Counted from the stretch's first letter, positions 50,171 through 59,527 are shown. The stretch: 64,000 nt of DNA from UBA5543 sp964464965 (GCA_964464965.1 CAYXHM010000011.1:1-64000), one strand, 5' to 3'. Made by a program: numbers and translations. Notes: generated by a model from the sequence alone, not told the origin.

Positions 50171-51970
50171 TTACATCTTTTCAGGTAGCCTTATACCCAT
50201 AGTACCCATAGCATGACGCATAACCTGTGCTGTCATGATAATCAGCATCAGGCGCAATTGCTTCTTCTCCTCGTTCTCCGCTTTTCCTATGCTATGCGCA
50301 TCGTAAAAAGAATTGAACTGCTGCGCCAGCTGGAAGGTAAAGTTGCAAAGCAATGACGGGTTGTATTCTTCCGCTGCGTGCTGCATGACACTCGCATACT
50401 GTTCCAGCGATACTGCCAGTTTCTTTTCTGCCGGAGTTATGGGTTGTGTAAGGGTAAACCCGGTAAATGCACTGTTATCCGGTAGCTGTGCAATGCCCTC
50501 TTTGCGCAGTATAGAACAGATACGGGCATGTGCGTATTGTATAAAAGTGGCTGTGAACCCGTGCAGGTCTATAGACTCCTTAGGGTCGAATATCATTTTC
50601 TTTTTAGGGTCAACGCGTAGCAGGTAAAACTTCAATGCGCCCAGGCCTATGGTTTCATATAGTTCTTTTAGTTCGCTGTCAGTAAAGCCTTCCGTTTTGC
50701 CGGCTTCTTCAGTTTGTTGCTGAGCCATGGCTATCATTTCGGCTATCATATCGTCAGCGTCCACCACCGTTCCTTCACGGCTTTTCATACGGCCGCTGGG
50801 TAGTTCTACCATACCGTAAGACAAGTGGTAGATCCCATATGCACAAGGCTCACCCAGCTTCTTCAGTATCAGTTGCAGCACCTGCATATGGTAGTTCTGC
50901 TCATCGGCTATTACATATACAGATTTATCAAGATTACAGTCGTTATACTTTAGTATAGCAGTACCAATATCCTGTGTCATATATACAGACGTGCCATCTG
51001 CACGTAGCAGTAGTTTCTGGTCCAGCCCATCTTCCTCCAGGTTTATCCAGATAGAGCCGTCTTCTTTTTTATAGAGTACACCTTTCTCCAGGCCCTTCAG
51101 AACTATCTCTTTCCCCAGAAGGTAGGTATTGCTCTCGTAGTACATCTTATCGAAGTCTATGCCCAGGCGCTTGTAGGTAGTGTCAAAACCTTCATATACC
51201 CACCCGTTCATGGTCTTCCACAGGTCAACCGTTTCTTTATCGCCCGCTTCCCAGGCACGCAGCATATCCTGCGCTTCTTTCATAATAGGCGCTTCTTTTT
51301 CGGCTGCGGCTTTGTCCATTCCACCTGCTACAAGCTCTTCTATTTGTTGTTTGTAAACGTCGTTAAATTTCACGTAGTAGTCACCTACCAGATGGTCACC
51401 TTTTATACCAGTGCTATGTGGTGTGGCACCATCAGCATAATGCTTCCATGCCACCATTGATTTACAGATGTGTATGCCCCTGTCATTTACCAAGTTTGCT
51501 TTTACCACATTGTTACCTGTGGCTTTAAGTATGCCGGCCATGGCATATCCCAAAAAGTTGTTGCGCAGGTGGCCGAAGTGTAGTGGTTTATTGGTGTTGG
51601 GGGAGGAGTACTCCACCATAATGTTTTTATTGGTTAGAGCCTGTGTGCCGTAACAGGTATCGTTATAATGAGCTGTCAGGAATTCAGACCAGTATTCGTC
51701 CTTAACAGTCAGGTTGAGGAAGCCGGCTACAATATCGTAACTCGTAAAAATTCCTGAATACTCAACGATGTGTTTGCCCAATTCGTTCCCTATAACATCG
51801 GGCTTGGTTTTCAGCAGCTTTAAAAAAGGAAACAGTACTAGGGTGTAATCCCCGGCAAATTCAGGTTTGGTCTGGTTGACTGTAATAGATGATTTGGGGA
51901 CATCAACGCCGGGATATAGTTTAGCCAATGCTTCTTTTGCCGATGCTTTAATTTTCTCAACCAGGCTCAT
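50171..51970 (-). CDS. argS: Arginyl-tRNA synthetase
   Basis: Charges tRNA-Arg with arginine. The 599-residue protein starts at the ATG at 51970 (MSLVEKIKASAKEAL); an upstream in-frame ATG at 51991 is possible but adds an unlikely heptapeptide. Visible class Ia motifs: an N-terminal additional domain (about 1-105), the HIGH-type HFGH in NKPLHFGHLRN, and the KMSKS-like RMKSREG. The C-terminal anticodon-binding domain ends MRHAMGTMGIRLPEKM. A long structured leader with promoter and terminator precedes the gene (52021-52180). It converges on the LolC/E-like gene with only 3 bases between stops. Confidence 0.96.
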   Translation of the reverse strand: MSLVEKIKASAKEALAKLYPGVDVPKSSITVNQTKPEFAGDYTLVLFPFLKLLKTKPDVIGNELGKHIVEYSGIFTSYDIVAGFLNLTVKDEYWSEFLTAHYNDTCYGTQALTNKNIMVEYSSPNTNKPLHFGHLRNNFLGYAMAGILKATGNNVVKANLVNDRGIHICKSMVAWKHYADGATPHSTGIKGDHLVGDYYVKFNDVYKQQIEELVAGGMDKAAAEKEAPIMKEAQDMLRAWEAGDKETVDLWKTMNGWVYEGFDTTYKRLGIDFDKMYYESNTYLLGKEIVLKGLEKGVLYKKEDGSIWINLEEDGLDQKLLLRADGTSVYMTQDIGTAILKYNDCNLDKSVYVIADEQNYHMQVLQLILKKLGEPCAYGIYHLSYGMVELPSGRMKSREGTVVDADDMIAEMIAMAQQQTEEAGKTEGFTDSELKELYETIGLGALKFYLLRVDPKKKMIFDPKESIDLHGFTATFIQYAHARICSILRKEGIAQLPDNSAFTGFTLTQPITPAEKKLAVSLEQYASVMQHAAEEYNPSLLCNFTFQLAQQFNSFYDAHSIGKAENEEKKQLRLMLIIMTAQVMRHAMGTMGIRLPEKM

Positions 51971-52020
51971 GTTCAATATTATTTGCCGCAAAAATAGGTA
52001 GTTGTACGTATATTGGGGTA

Positions 52021-52166
52021 TAAAAAATATCCCTGCCTTTTATGACAGGGATAATTTTCGTTCTCTATGCTGGCAGGACCGGATAAGGGGGTTAATCCGG
52101 AGATATTGTGAAAAGCCAGAAAATTTCTTAGCCTCTATATGCGTTGTGTGTCTTTTATCCCTTTTC
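52021..52166 (-). ncRNA. Candidate structured argS leader (attenuator or riboswitch-like RNA)
   Basis: Reading leftward from a promoter box at 52173-52180, the transcript can fold as follows: closing helix P1 (AGGGATAA 52162-52155 with TTATCCCT 52054-52047), P2 (AATTTTC 52125-52119 with GAAAATT 52059-52053), P3 (CTGGC 52119-52115 with GCCAG 52074-52070) and an apical hairpin P4 (CCGGAT 52100-52095 with ATCCGG 52084-52079, ten-base loop). The 3' strand of P1 is the 5' arm of an intrinsic terminator, so the two are mutually exclusive. argS starts about 50 bases after the terminator. This architecture suggests regulated termination ahead of argS; an independent small RNA is also possible. The ligand, if any, is unknown. 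Confidence 0.6.
52028..52053 (-). terminator. Intrinsic terminator within the argS leader
   Basis: On the minus strand TATCCCTG / CAGGGATA (8 bp, 10-base loop) is followed by TTTTTTA. Its 5' arm overlaps the 3' strand of helix P1 of the leader. Confidence 0.85.
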
Positions 52167-52172
52167 GTAGAA

Positions 52173-52180
52173 CAAAAATA
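52173..52180 (-). promoter_or_regulatory. Promoter -7 box of the argS leader
   Basis: TATTTTTG on the minus strand matches TAnnTTTG exactly, with TTTT 19 bases upstream. The predicted start lies a few bases before helix P1, which fits a leader transcript. The stretch from here to 52364 holds nothing else that I recognise. Confidence 0.55.
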
Positions 52181-52364
52181 ACCTTGTGCATTCATTTAAA
52201 AAACGGGAAAAACACTGTTTTTTGTTTGGATTATTTTGCGTATAAGCAATATAGAGGTATAAGGTTGATAGTATAGACTCCCAACTACACAATATGATGC
52301 GTTGGATGGTTTGTATATCCTAAGATTGAAAAGGCCTAACGTTTGTGGTAGAGTAACAGGTAAC

Positions 52365-53672
52365 TTACTTCAATGCTTCCAGCAGCAGTTCCATTTTACT
52401 GCCGCGCGAGCCCTTTATTAGTATTGACGAATTTCGGGGCTTGTTAGCGGTAATATATTCTTTGGCCTCTGCGGAGGTATGGAAATGAATATAGTTGCCT
52501 GCAATGCCATCGAATTCTTTGCCAACAAGTATTACTTGCTCCCATTCATAACTTTTTATTAGGGCCACAAGATCGGTATGCTCCTGCAACTCTGTTGTGC
52601 CCATCTCCTTCATCCCACCCAGCCATAGTATTTTATGGTTAAGGTCGGCATGTGCAAAGTTGAGTATGGCAGCCCTCATGCTACTGGGATTGGCATTGTA
52701 AGCATCAAGTATAATGTGGTTGCTGCCTATCTGCATCCATTGAGAGCGGCTATTATCCGGGTTGTAATTGCTTATTGCAGCTTTTGCCTCATCTACTGTT
52801 ATGTTGAAATGAAAGCCCACTGCCACTGCCACCATTACGTTAGCAAAGTTGTACTCGCCAACAAGATGCGTAGATATGCTGGTTTCCTGTCCTGCGTTCT
52901 GTATAGCAACCTTCAGGAATACATCATCCATCAGTGGCCTGCCAATATAGTCTGCATCTGCATTGCCATACGTTACCTGATGTGTAATACCCTCTGCCAT
53001 GTTTTTAAGGTAATCAAGGTCTGCATTGCGGAATACAGTGCCGTCATTACTGCGCAGGTAGTCATACAGTTCGCCTTTACCTTTACGCACGCCTTCTACG
53101 CCACCAAAGCCTTCTATATGTGCCTTGCCGCAATTAGTGATAATGCCGTGGGTAGGCATGACTATTTCACAATAAGATTCAATCTCTTTCAGGTGATTGG
53201 CACCCATTTCAATAACAGCCATTTCAGCATCAGCGGGTATGCCCAGTATGGTAAGGGGTACGCCAATATGATTGTTCAGGTTGCCGTGTGTGGCATATGT
53301 CCTGTACTTTGTACGAAGGACAGTTGTTACCAGCTCCTTGGTAGTGGTTTTACCATTGCTGCCAGTTATAGCTATAAAAGGAATGTTGAATTGCTGCCTG
53401 TGGTGTTTTGCAAGAGACTGTAAGGTGTGCAAAACATCATCTACATAAATACACTGATCGTTGGTGGCATATTCTATTTCGTCAACCACTGCATAAGCGG
53501 CCCCTGCATCCAGCGCCTGGTTTGCAAAACTGTTGCCATTGAAGTTAGGCCCTTTCAGCGCAAAATATATATCCCCGGATTTCAGTTTCCTGGTGTCTGT
53601 TTGTACAGATGGATGCTGCAGGTATAGCTTATATAGTTCTTCTATGTTCAATGCCTGTGTTATTAGAGCCAC
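52365..53672 (-). CDS. murF: UDP-N-acetylmuramoyl-tripeptide:D-Ala-D-Ala ligase
   Basis: MurF adds D-Ala-D-Ala to UDP-MurNAc-tripeptide, the last cytoplasmic step of the peptidoglycan precursor. The 435-residue protein has the ATP motif GSNGKTTTK (104-112), substrate-binding VQTDTRKLKSGDIYFAL at the N-terminus, and EMGANHLKEI and NAYNANPSSM-type blocks (here DAYNANPSSMRAA). It is a complete free-standing MurF, distinct from the MurF-racemase fusion at 36888. Confidence 0.94.
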   Translation of the reverse strand: MALITQALNIEELYKLYLQHPSVQTDTRKLKSGDIYFALKGPNFNGNSFANQALDAGAAYAVVDEIEYATNDQCIYVDDVLHTLQSLAKHHRQQFNIPFIAITGSNGKTTTKELVTTVLRTKYRTYATHGNLNNHIGVPLTILGIPADAEMAVIEMGANHLKEIESYCEIVMPTHGIITNCGKAHIEGFGGVEGVRKGKGELYDYLRSNDGTVFRNADLDYLKNMAEGITHQVTYGNADADYIGRPLMDDVFLKVAIQNAGQETSISTHLVGEYNFANVMVAVAVGFHFNITVDEAKAAISNYNPDNSRSQWMQIGSNHIILDAYNANPSSMRAAILNFAHADLNHKILWLGGMKEMGTTELQEHTDLVALIKSYEWEQVILVGKEFDGIAGNYIHFHTSAEAKEYITANKPRNSSILIKGSRGSKMELLLEALK

Positions 53673-53680
53673 TAAAATAA

Positions 53681-53712
53681 TAAGAGGCTGTCATTTTTCA
53701 TGCAGCCTCTTA
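53681..53712 (-). terminator. Intrinsic terminator after the DUF6580-like gene
   Basis: TAAGAGGCTG / CAGCCTCTTA (10-bp perfect stem, 12-base loop), followed on the minus strand by TTATTTTAG. It lies between the DUF6580-like stop and the murF start. Confidence 0.75.
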
Positions 53713-53735
53713 GTGAATATGTGTAGTAATTTTTG

Positions 53736-54308
53736 TTACGCTTGTACGGTACGGCCTTGTGTTGCTTGCTTCAGCACTGCATATGCGCCAAATAACAGGC
53801 CGCTGAATACCAGGTCGCCAATGAATGTATTGAAAAAGAAATTAGTTCCTTCAGTGGTATAGAATGGTATCGCCATCAGGTAGGTTGTAATAAATCCATT
53901 CATATCCAGTCCCCAATATCCTGCCAGGAAAACACCAAAGTTTGACATGATAAAGAATATAGCAGAACCCGCTACCGAGTAGCCTGCTATGCGCAAAGCT
54001 TTCTGGTTTTTCATTGTAGTACCCAGGTATGTGATAACGGCCATAGCGCCATATACGAAGAACTGGGAAATGTCATAAAAGCCCTGCATAGGGGTGAAGA
54101 AATGGATGTATGCATCTGAAATGAACATAGCCAGCAAGGGCAGCAGGTAAGATACCTTTTTGTTTTTCAATATGGCACCGCTGAATAATCCTAAAGCAGC
54201 TACAGGTGCCAGGTTGTATATATGCAACTCGCGGTTTACTATGCGTATCACTACCGTCATAAGTATCAAACCCGCCACCAAAAGGATATTTGCTCTGTTG
54301 TTTTTCAT
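53736..54308 (-). CDS. Small integral membrane protein, DUF6580-like
   Basis: A 190-residue membrane protein with five or six hydrophobic helices. The order and the block NLAPVAALGLFSGAILKNKK ... PLLAMFISD resemble the DUF6580 family and, more distantly, the S-components of ECF vitamin transporters. I assign the family from memory. The substrate is unknown and no transporter ATPase is adjacent. It lies upstream of murF on the same strand, separated from it by a terminator. Confidence 0.75.
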   Translation of the reverse strand: MKNNRANILLVAGLILMTVVIRIVNRELHIYNLAPVAALGLFSGAILKNKKVSYLLPLLAMFISDAYIHFFTPMQGFYDISQFFVYGAMAVITYLGTTMKNQKALRIAGYSVAGSAIFFIMSNFGVFLAGYWGLDMNGFITTYLMAIPFYTTEGTNFFFNTFIGDLVFSGLLFGAYAVLKQATQGRTVQA

Positions 54309-54400
54309 TGCTTTATATAAATATATCAGTTTACAAAGGTAAATCGTATAAAATCAATATTCAAAAGTAAATAATAACCATGTGTGAATTAGTTAGTTAC

Positions 54401-54431
54401 AAAAAAACGCCCCGTATTGAACGGGGCGTTT
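54401..54431 (-). terminator. Intrinsic terminator of secA
   Basis: AAACGCCCCGT / ACGGGGCGTTT with an ATTGA loop. On the minus strand it is followed by a T-tract (the A-run from 54401). Confidence 0.9.
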
Positions 54432-54468
54432 AATAATATTGCCTATTACCTGTTACCGGAATGTTGCA

Positions 54469-57400
54469 TTACCTGCCGGCACCATGGCATTGTTTGTATT
54501 TTTTACCACTACCGCAAGGGCAGGGGTCATTCCTGCCAATACGTGGCTCTGCCACCGCGGGCGTAGGTTTCGGGCCTTGCCTTTCGTCGTACATATCACG
54601 CTCATTAGCTGCGTAATCCTGTCCTGCTTCATCTATCTCTTCTTTATTGGCACGCATACTGCTCATATCTGTACGCTGTGGCTGCTGGCGCGCTTCCTGT
54701 GGTGGTTGCTCCTGCATAGGGATACCCGCACGCAACAGGAAGGATACGATACTCCTGTTAGTAGCCAGTAACATTTGCTTAAACAGGTTAAAACCTTCAA
54801 ATTTATAAATCAACAAGGGGTCTTTCTGTTCGTACGATGCCATTTGTACAGATGAGCGAAGGTCGTCCATTGCCCTCAGGTGTTCTTTCCATGCATCATC
54901 TATCAGCGCAAGCGTAATGATTTTTTCCAGTGTCTGTATCACCGGTTTTCCACCATGTGCTACAGCCTCTTTAAGGTCAGTTTGTACCTGTATGCCACGC
55001 AGCCCGTCTGTAAATGGTATCAGTATATCTTTTATACGGTCGCCATTCTCTGCAAGCAACCTTTCCAGTTGTGGGTGTATGCCCTCTGCTATAGCATTGG
55101 TTTTGCGGTTGTACATGGCCTTAGCTTCGTGGTACAATGTATCGCCCACTTCTTCCAGGTTACCCTTTTCAAAGCTTTGCTCTACGGCAGCGTCAGGCTC
55201 CATGGCAAGGTGCTTCATTACCTCAATTTTAAACGCATCAAAATTGCGGTCGTTTTCAAACTGGGTAGCAAGATCGACACATACGTCATACAGGGCATTA
55301 TCCAGGTCTATAGACAGGCGGTCTCCAAACAGGGCATGTCTTCTGCGTTTGTATATAACATCGCGCTGAGAGTTCATTACATCATCAAACTCAAGCAGGC
55401 GCTTACGTATGCCAAAGTTGTTTTCCTCTACTTTCTTCTGTGCACGCTCAATAGACTTGGTTATCATGCTGTGTTGCAGCACCTCGCCATCTTTATGGCC
55501 CATTTTGTCCATCAGGGATGCTATGCGGCCCGATTGGAACAGGCGCATCAGGTCATCTTCGAGCGATACAAAGAATTGAGAGCTACCGGGGTCTCCCTGG
55601 CGGCCAGCACGACCACGTAACTGGCGGTCTACACGGCGGCTTTCGTGGCGCTCTGTACCAATGATAGCCAGGCCACCTGCCTCTTTTACACCGGCACCCA
55701 GTTTAATATCCGTACCACGGCCTGCCATGTTGGTAGCAATGGTTACATTGCCCGCCAGACCTGCCTCAGCTACTATTGTAGCCTCGCGGGAGTGTTGCTT
55801 GGCGTTAAGTACATTATGCGGTATTTTCTTTTGCTGCAGCATACGCCCCAACAGTTCCGACACCTCTACAGATGTAGTGCCCACCAGTACAGGGCGGCCT
55901 TTACTACGCAGAGATTCTATTTCATCTATTACAGCTTTATATTTTTCACGCTTGGTTTTATAAACCAGGTCCTGCTCGTCTTTGCGGGCAATGCCTACGT
56001 TTGTAGGTATCGTTACAACATCCAGCTTGTAAATTTCCCAGAACTCACCCGCTTCAGTTTCTGCCGTACCGGTCATACCGGCCAGTTTATGGTACATACG
56101 GAAGAAATTTTGCAGGGTAACAGTGGCAAATGTCTGGGTAGCTGCCTCTACAGTTACATTCTCTTTCGACTCTATTGCCTGGTGCAGTCCATCGCTGTAA
56201 CGGCGGCCATCCATGATACGGCCGGTCTGCTCATCTACTATTTTCACTTTACCATCAATCACCACATATTCCACGTCTTTTTCAAAGAGGGTATATGCTT
56301 TCAGCAATTGCTGTAAGGAGTGTATGCGGTCTGCCTTTACTGCGTAGTCCTGCAGCATAGCATCTTTACGTTTGGCTTTTTCTTCATCGGGAAGGTCCAT
56401 CTTCTCAATGGTTGCCAGTTCGCTGCCTATATCCGGCAGTACAAAGAAGTTAGGTTCTTCAGTATGCCCGGTTATCAGGTTCAGGCCTTTTTCTGTCAGG
56501 TCAACGCTATTGTTTTTTTCATCTATAGTAAAAAACAATTCAGCATCTACTTTGGGCATGTTGCGTTGTTGCTCGCCCAGGTAGTGGTTTTCTGTTTTCT
56601 GTAGTATCTGCCTGTTACCTTCTTCGCTCAGGTACTTTATCAGCGCCCCGTTTTTAGGCAAACCCCTGTGTGCACGAAACAGGTGTAATCCACCATTTTC
56701 TTTATCAGCTTTACCTTCCGCTATCAGCCTTTTAGCTTCCGTCAGGCTTTTACTTGTTATCTTTTTTTGTTCTTCTACCAGTCTTTCTATGCGCGGTTTC
56801 AGTTGTGCAAACTGCTGCTCATCACCACGGGGCACGGGGCCGGAAATAATTAAAGGTGTACGGGCATCATCTATCAATACGCTATCCACCTCATCCACCA
56901 TTGCATAGTGATGTTTCCGCTGCACCATTTCATTAGGCTGGTGCACCATATTATCGCGCAGGTAGTCAAAACCAAATTCGTTATTGGTACCATAGGTAAT
57001 ATCTGCAAGGTATGCCTGGCGGCGCGATTCTGAGTTGGGCTGGTGTTTATCTATACAATCCGTAGTCAGTCCCAGGAATTCAAAAATAGGGGCATTCCAC
57101 TCCTGGTCACGACGTGCCAGGTAATCATTCACCGTAACTATATGCACACCCTGGCCTGACAAGGCATTAAGGTAAGCCGGTAGGGTAGATACCAGTGTTT
57201 TACCCTCACCGGTAGCCATCTCTGATATTTTGCCCTGGTGCAGTACCATACCGCCTATCAACTGTACGTCGTAGTGCAGCATGTTCCATGTTACCTGGCT
57301 CCCGGCTGCCATCCATGTGTTCTTATATATTACATTGTCACCTTCAATAGTAATATGTTCTTTGCTTACCGCAAACAGCCTGTCAAGGTCTGTAGCTGTA

Positions 57401-57792
57401 GATGCCAGTTCTGCATTTTCTTTAAAACGCCGTGCTGTTTCTTTTACTACAGCAAATGCTTCAGGCAATATTTTCTCAAGTATCTCTTCCAGAAGCTCAT
57501 CACGCCTTTTTTGCAGTTTATCTACTTCGTCATAGACAGCTTCCCGGGCATTCAGTTCACCATCTTCATTATCTTCAGCTTCAGCCTTTTTTGCGGCTAT
57601 TTCTTCATCTATAGCTTGCAGGTATTCAGCAATCTGTGCTTTAAACTCGTTGGTTTTATTACGCAACTGGTCGTTAGTAAGATTTTGTAACTGCGCGTAG
57701 TGGCTGTTTATTTCTTTTACAATGGGCTCCAGTTTTTTTACGTCTTTATCAGACTTGCTGCCGCCAAATATTTTAGAGAGAAAACCTAACAT
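54469..57792 (-). CDS. secA: Preprotein translocase ATPase SecA
   Basis: SecA drives protein export through SecYEG and thus feeds both the periplasm and the T9SS. The 1107-residue protein has Walker A ATGEGKT (near residue 195), the DEAD-type VDEVDSVLIDDARTPL, helicase motifs including TNMAGRGTDIKL, and a C-terminal zinc-binding SEC-C tail (CPCGSGKKYKQCHG). It is longer than E. coli SecA (901) because of insertions, as in other Bacteroidota. It begins at 57792 with MLGFLSKIFGGSK. Monocistronic with a strong terminator. Confidence 0.97.
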   Translation of the reverse strand: MLGFLSKIFGGSKSDKDVKKLEPIVKEINSHYAQLQNLTNDQLRNKTNEFKAQIAEYLQAIDEEIAAKKAEAEDNEDGELNAREAVYDEVDKLQKRRDELLEEILEKILPEAFAVVKETARRFKENAELASTATDLDRLFAVSKEHITIEGDNVIYKNTWMAAGSQVTWNMLHYDVQLIGGMVLHQGKISEMATGEGKTLVSTLPAYLNALSGQGVHIVTVNDYLARRDQEWNAPIFEFLGLTTDCIDKHQPNSESRRQAYLADITYGTNNEFGFDYLRDNMVHQPNEMVQRKHHYAMVDEVDSVLIDDARTPLIISGPVPRGDEQQFAQLKPRIERLVEEQKKITSKSLTEAKRLIAEGKADKENGGLHLFRAHRGLPKNGALIKYLSEEGNRQILQKTENHYLGEQQRNMPKVDAELFFTIDEKNNSVDLTEKGLNLITGHTEEPNFFVLPDIGSELATIEKMDLPDEEKAKRKDAMLQDYAVKADRIHSLQQLLKAYTLFEKDVEYVVIDGKVKIVDEQTGRIMDGRRYSDGLHQAIESKENVTVEAATQTFATVTLQNFFRMYHKLAGMTGTAETEAGEFWEIYKLDVVTIPTNVGIARKDEQDLVYKTKREKYKAVIDEIESLRSKGRPVLVGTTSVEVSELLGRMLQQKKIPHNVLNAKQHSREATIVAEAGLAGNVTIATNMAGRGTDIKLGAGVKEAGGLAIIGTERHESRRVDRQLRGRAGRQGDPGSSQFFVSLEDDLMRLFQSGRIASLMDKMGHKDGEVLQHSMITKSIERAQKKVEENNFGIRKRLLEFDDVMNSQRDVIYKRRRHALFGDRLSIDLDNALYDVCVDLATQFENDRNFDAFKIEVMKHLAMEPDAAVEQSFEKGNLEEVGDTLYHEAKAMYNRKTNAIAEGIHPQLERLLAENGDRIKDILIPFTDGLRGIQVQTDLKEAVAHGGKPVIQTLEKIITLALIDDAWKEHLRAMDDLRSSVQMASYEQKDPLLIYKFEGFNLFKQMLLATNRSIVSFLLRAGIPMQEQPPQEARQQPQRTDMSSMRANKEEIDEAGQDYAANERDMYDERQGPKPTPAVAEPRIGRNDPCPCGSGKKYKQCHGAGR

Positions 57793-58057
57793 TTTTTTAT
57801 CCGGGTTGTTTTTTGTTGTTGAGATTGCGATAAATGCTTTATCACGCCTTTATGTACCAGTTATATCAAATCCCATGCAATTTTATTAAACTGACAGGCT
57901 GGCATGTAAAGGGGGTCAAAACTACGCCAATTGGGGCATTTCAACAAACAGTTATATAAGCTTAATATGCCGTCTGAAAATTTTTTATCGTAATAGCTTG
58001 CAAGGCAAGAAAATTTTTATGTATTTTGGTGGAATAAATTCAGAAAAAGCAATAATT

Positions 58058-58597
58058 ATGAAAAAAACCTTCGTCCTCGTTACAATCGTTTTGGTGTCAA
58101 TATTTATGACAAACAAAGGTTTCGCTCAGGAAGATGAATTAGTAAGGGTTTTCCGTTGGTTCAACCCGGCAGATCAAAACTATGTTACAGTTGCAGATGG
58201 GGAGTTCCAGGAAGGGCAATTGTTGAACTGGAACTGGAAAGATAAAACACAAGTTTTTGTGGCATACCGCAATCCTGCTCCTGACCGTGTTGCTGTTTAC
58301 CGTTGGTACAATCCGCAAACTAAAGATTATGCCAGCATTGCTGAAGATGAGTACAGCGATGACAATATGATTAAAATGGGCTATACAGATAAAAGCCTGC
58401 AGTTTTACGCATTAACACGCCGTGGTGCAAATACAGTTGACGTGTACCGCTGGTATGTTCCTAAAAACAACGATTGGGTAACTGTACCTGAAGAAGGTGA
58501 TACTGATAACTATTATAAAAAAGGTTATCGCCGCAAAACTTTCCAATACTACGGTATCAGGAGAAGTATGGATGCAACTATCTACAACCAACTGTAA
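58058..58597 (+). CDS. Secreted protein of three ~45-residue repeats, DUF5648-like
   Basis: A 179-residue protein from the ATG at 58058 (MKKTFVLVTIVLVSIFMTNKGFAQ). After the signal peptide come three repeats of about 45 residues (starting near residues 29, 75 and 120), each with V-x-V-[FY]-R-W-[FY], an acidic segment, then GY or equivalent and a QFY/VFVAY strand. The pattern resembles the DUF5648 repeat (VYRFYNPxTGDHFYT), a beta-trefoil-like module found in surface proteins, but the match is from memory. No sorting domain. The gene is isolated and has its own terminator. Confidence 0.72.
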   Translation: MKKTFVLVTIVLVSIFMTNKGFAQEDELVRVFRWFNPADQNYVTVADGEFQEGQLLNWNWKDKTQVFVAYRNPAPDRVAVYRWYNPQTKDYASIAEDEYSDDNMIKMGYTDKSLQFYALTRRGANTVDVYRWYVPKNNDWVTVPEEGDTDNYYKKGYRRKTFQYYGIRRSMDATIYNQL

Positions 58598-58622
58598 TAT
58601 AGTAAGTACAATATATTCAGCG

Positions 58623-58648
58623 AAACGCCCCTGATGGGGCGTTTTTTT
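58623..58648 (+). terminator. Intrinsic terminator
   Basis: AAACGCCCC / GGGGCGTTT with a TGAT loop and a T-tract, 26 bases after the stop. Confidence 0.9.
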
Positions 58649-58829
58649 ATGCGTAATCGTATTTGATGCTTATCCCTGTGATTCATTTTATGCAGGCTAC
58701 AGGGGTATAAGCAATTGAGGTATAAACATCCGCGCCAGTGGTATTGTGTGTCGTTGTATCCGTACGATATGGCGATACGCTTTTAAATTGAAAGAGTAAA
58801 ACAGGGACATACTATTGCCGATCTTTTTA

Positions 58830-58863
58830 GTATCGTTTGATACAGTGATACACCGTGCAAATG
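58830..58863. repeat. Left arm of long imperfect inverted repeat
   Basis: Starts GTATCGTTTGATAC and ends GATACACCGTGCAAATG. Its reverse complement is found, with a few substitutions and an eight-base extension, at 59304-59345. The arms are about 440 bases apart. Confidence 0.55.
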
Positions 58864-59303
58864 TGAACGCTCTGTTTACATAAACTATTAATCTTTTTAG
58901 AAGAGGCTTGCAGGAGAAAAAAGTCAACGGGTGGCACCGATTATCTATTACCTTTTTTGTCCTGAATACAGCAGTCGTTTGACTAGTTTATATTTCTTAT
59001 AACTTATCTGAATAAGTAATGTACTTATTAATCTCTTGTTACCCCGAAATAATGTTCCTGATCTATAAGTTTTCATTCGTTAAATGAGTATTTATGTTTA
59101 CACAAGAAAACATAAGCACGCAAAGCGTAGTCATAAGCCGGTTTTAAATAGCCATATATAGTTTCCCCCGCAAAATCTCCTGAATAATGATTTCCCGCTC
59201 GCGTTGTACATGTAACATTTGCCAATTACAAATAAGTACTATTATAAAGAGAGTGTCGGTTTAAAAAGAACCGGTGATGCACAAAAAAGAATAGGGCGTC
59301 CAG

Positions 59304-59345
59304 TTTTGCACAGTGTATCGGTGTATCGTGCAGTACAAATGATAC
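59304..59345. repeat. Right arm of long imperfect inverted repeat
   Basis: Reverse complement reads GTATCATTTG...GATACACCGATACAC...TGTGCAAAA, matching the left arm apart from an inserted CGATACAC-like block. It also holds two GTGTATCG units in tandem. Confidence 0.55.
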
Positions 59346-59527
59346 GAATAAACCTCCCTGTTCAGGTGTACTCTCGAATAATTTAAATAAATGTAGTGAG
59401 TTCCTGCATTTCCCATTTTCCCACCCCTGAGAAACTCAGGAATCAGGATTTATTTCATTAAGCGGGGCATGCATCTTCTTAGAAAGTGGCAAGAAAGATT
59501 GGTATTATTCGTACCAGGCAAAAATAA

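Larger units (their letters stand above)
58650..59527. other. Gene-free island, about 0.9 kb
   Basis: No frame here looks like a gene. The one open frame over 60 codons (58697-58927, minus) has no start signal and the composition of non-coding DNA. The region is AT-rich and contains a long imperfect inverted repeat (58830-58863 and 59304-59345). It may be the remnant of a mobile element or a regulatory region; no transposase is present. Confidence 0.5.

Noticed and set aside
52040..52195. Arg-containing leader peptide for argS attenuation
   Set aside because: Its ATG lies upstream of the predicted transcription start and its stop falls inside the terminator loop, unlike classical attenuators; kept only as an alternative in the leader finding.
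58697..58927. Open frame of 76 codons in the gene-free island
   Set aside because: No promoter or family, and AT-rich non-coding composition; it also overlaps one arm of the inverted repeat.
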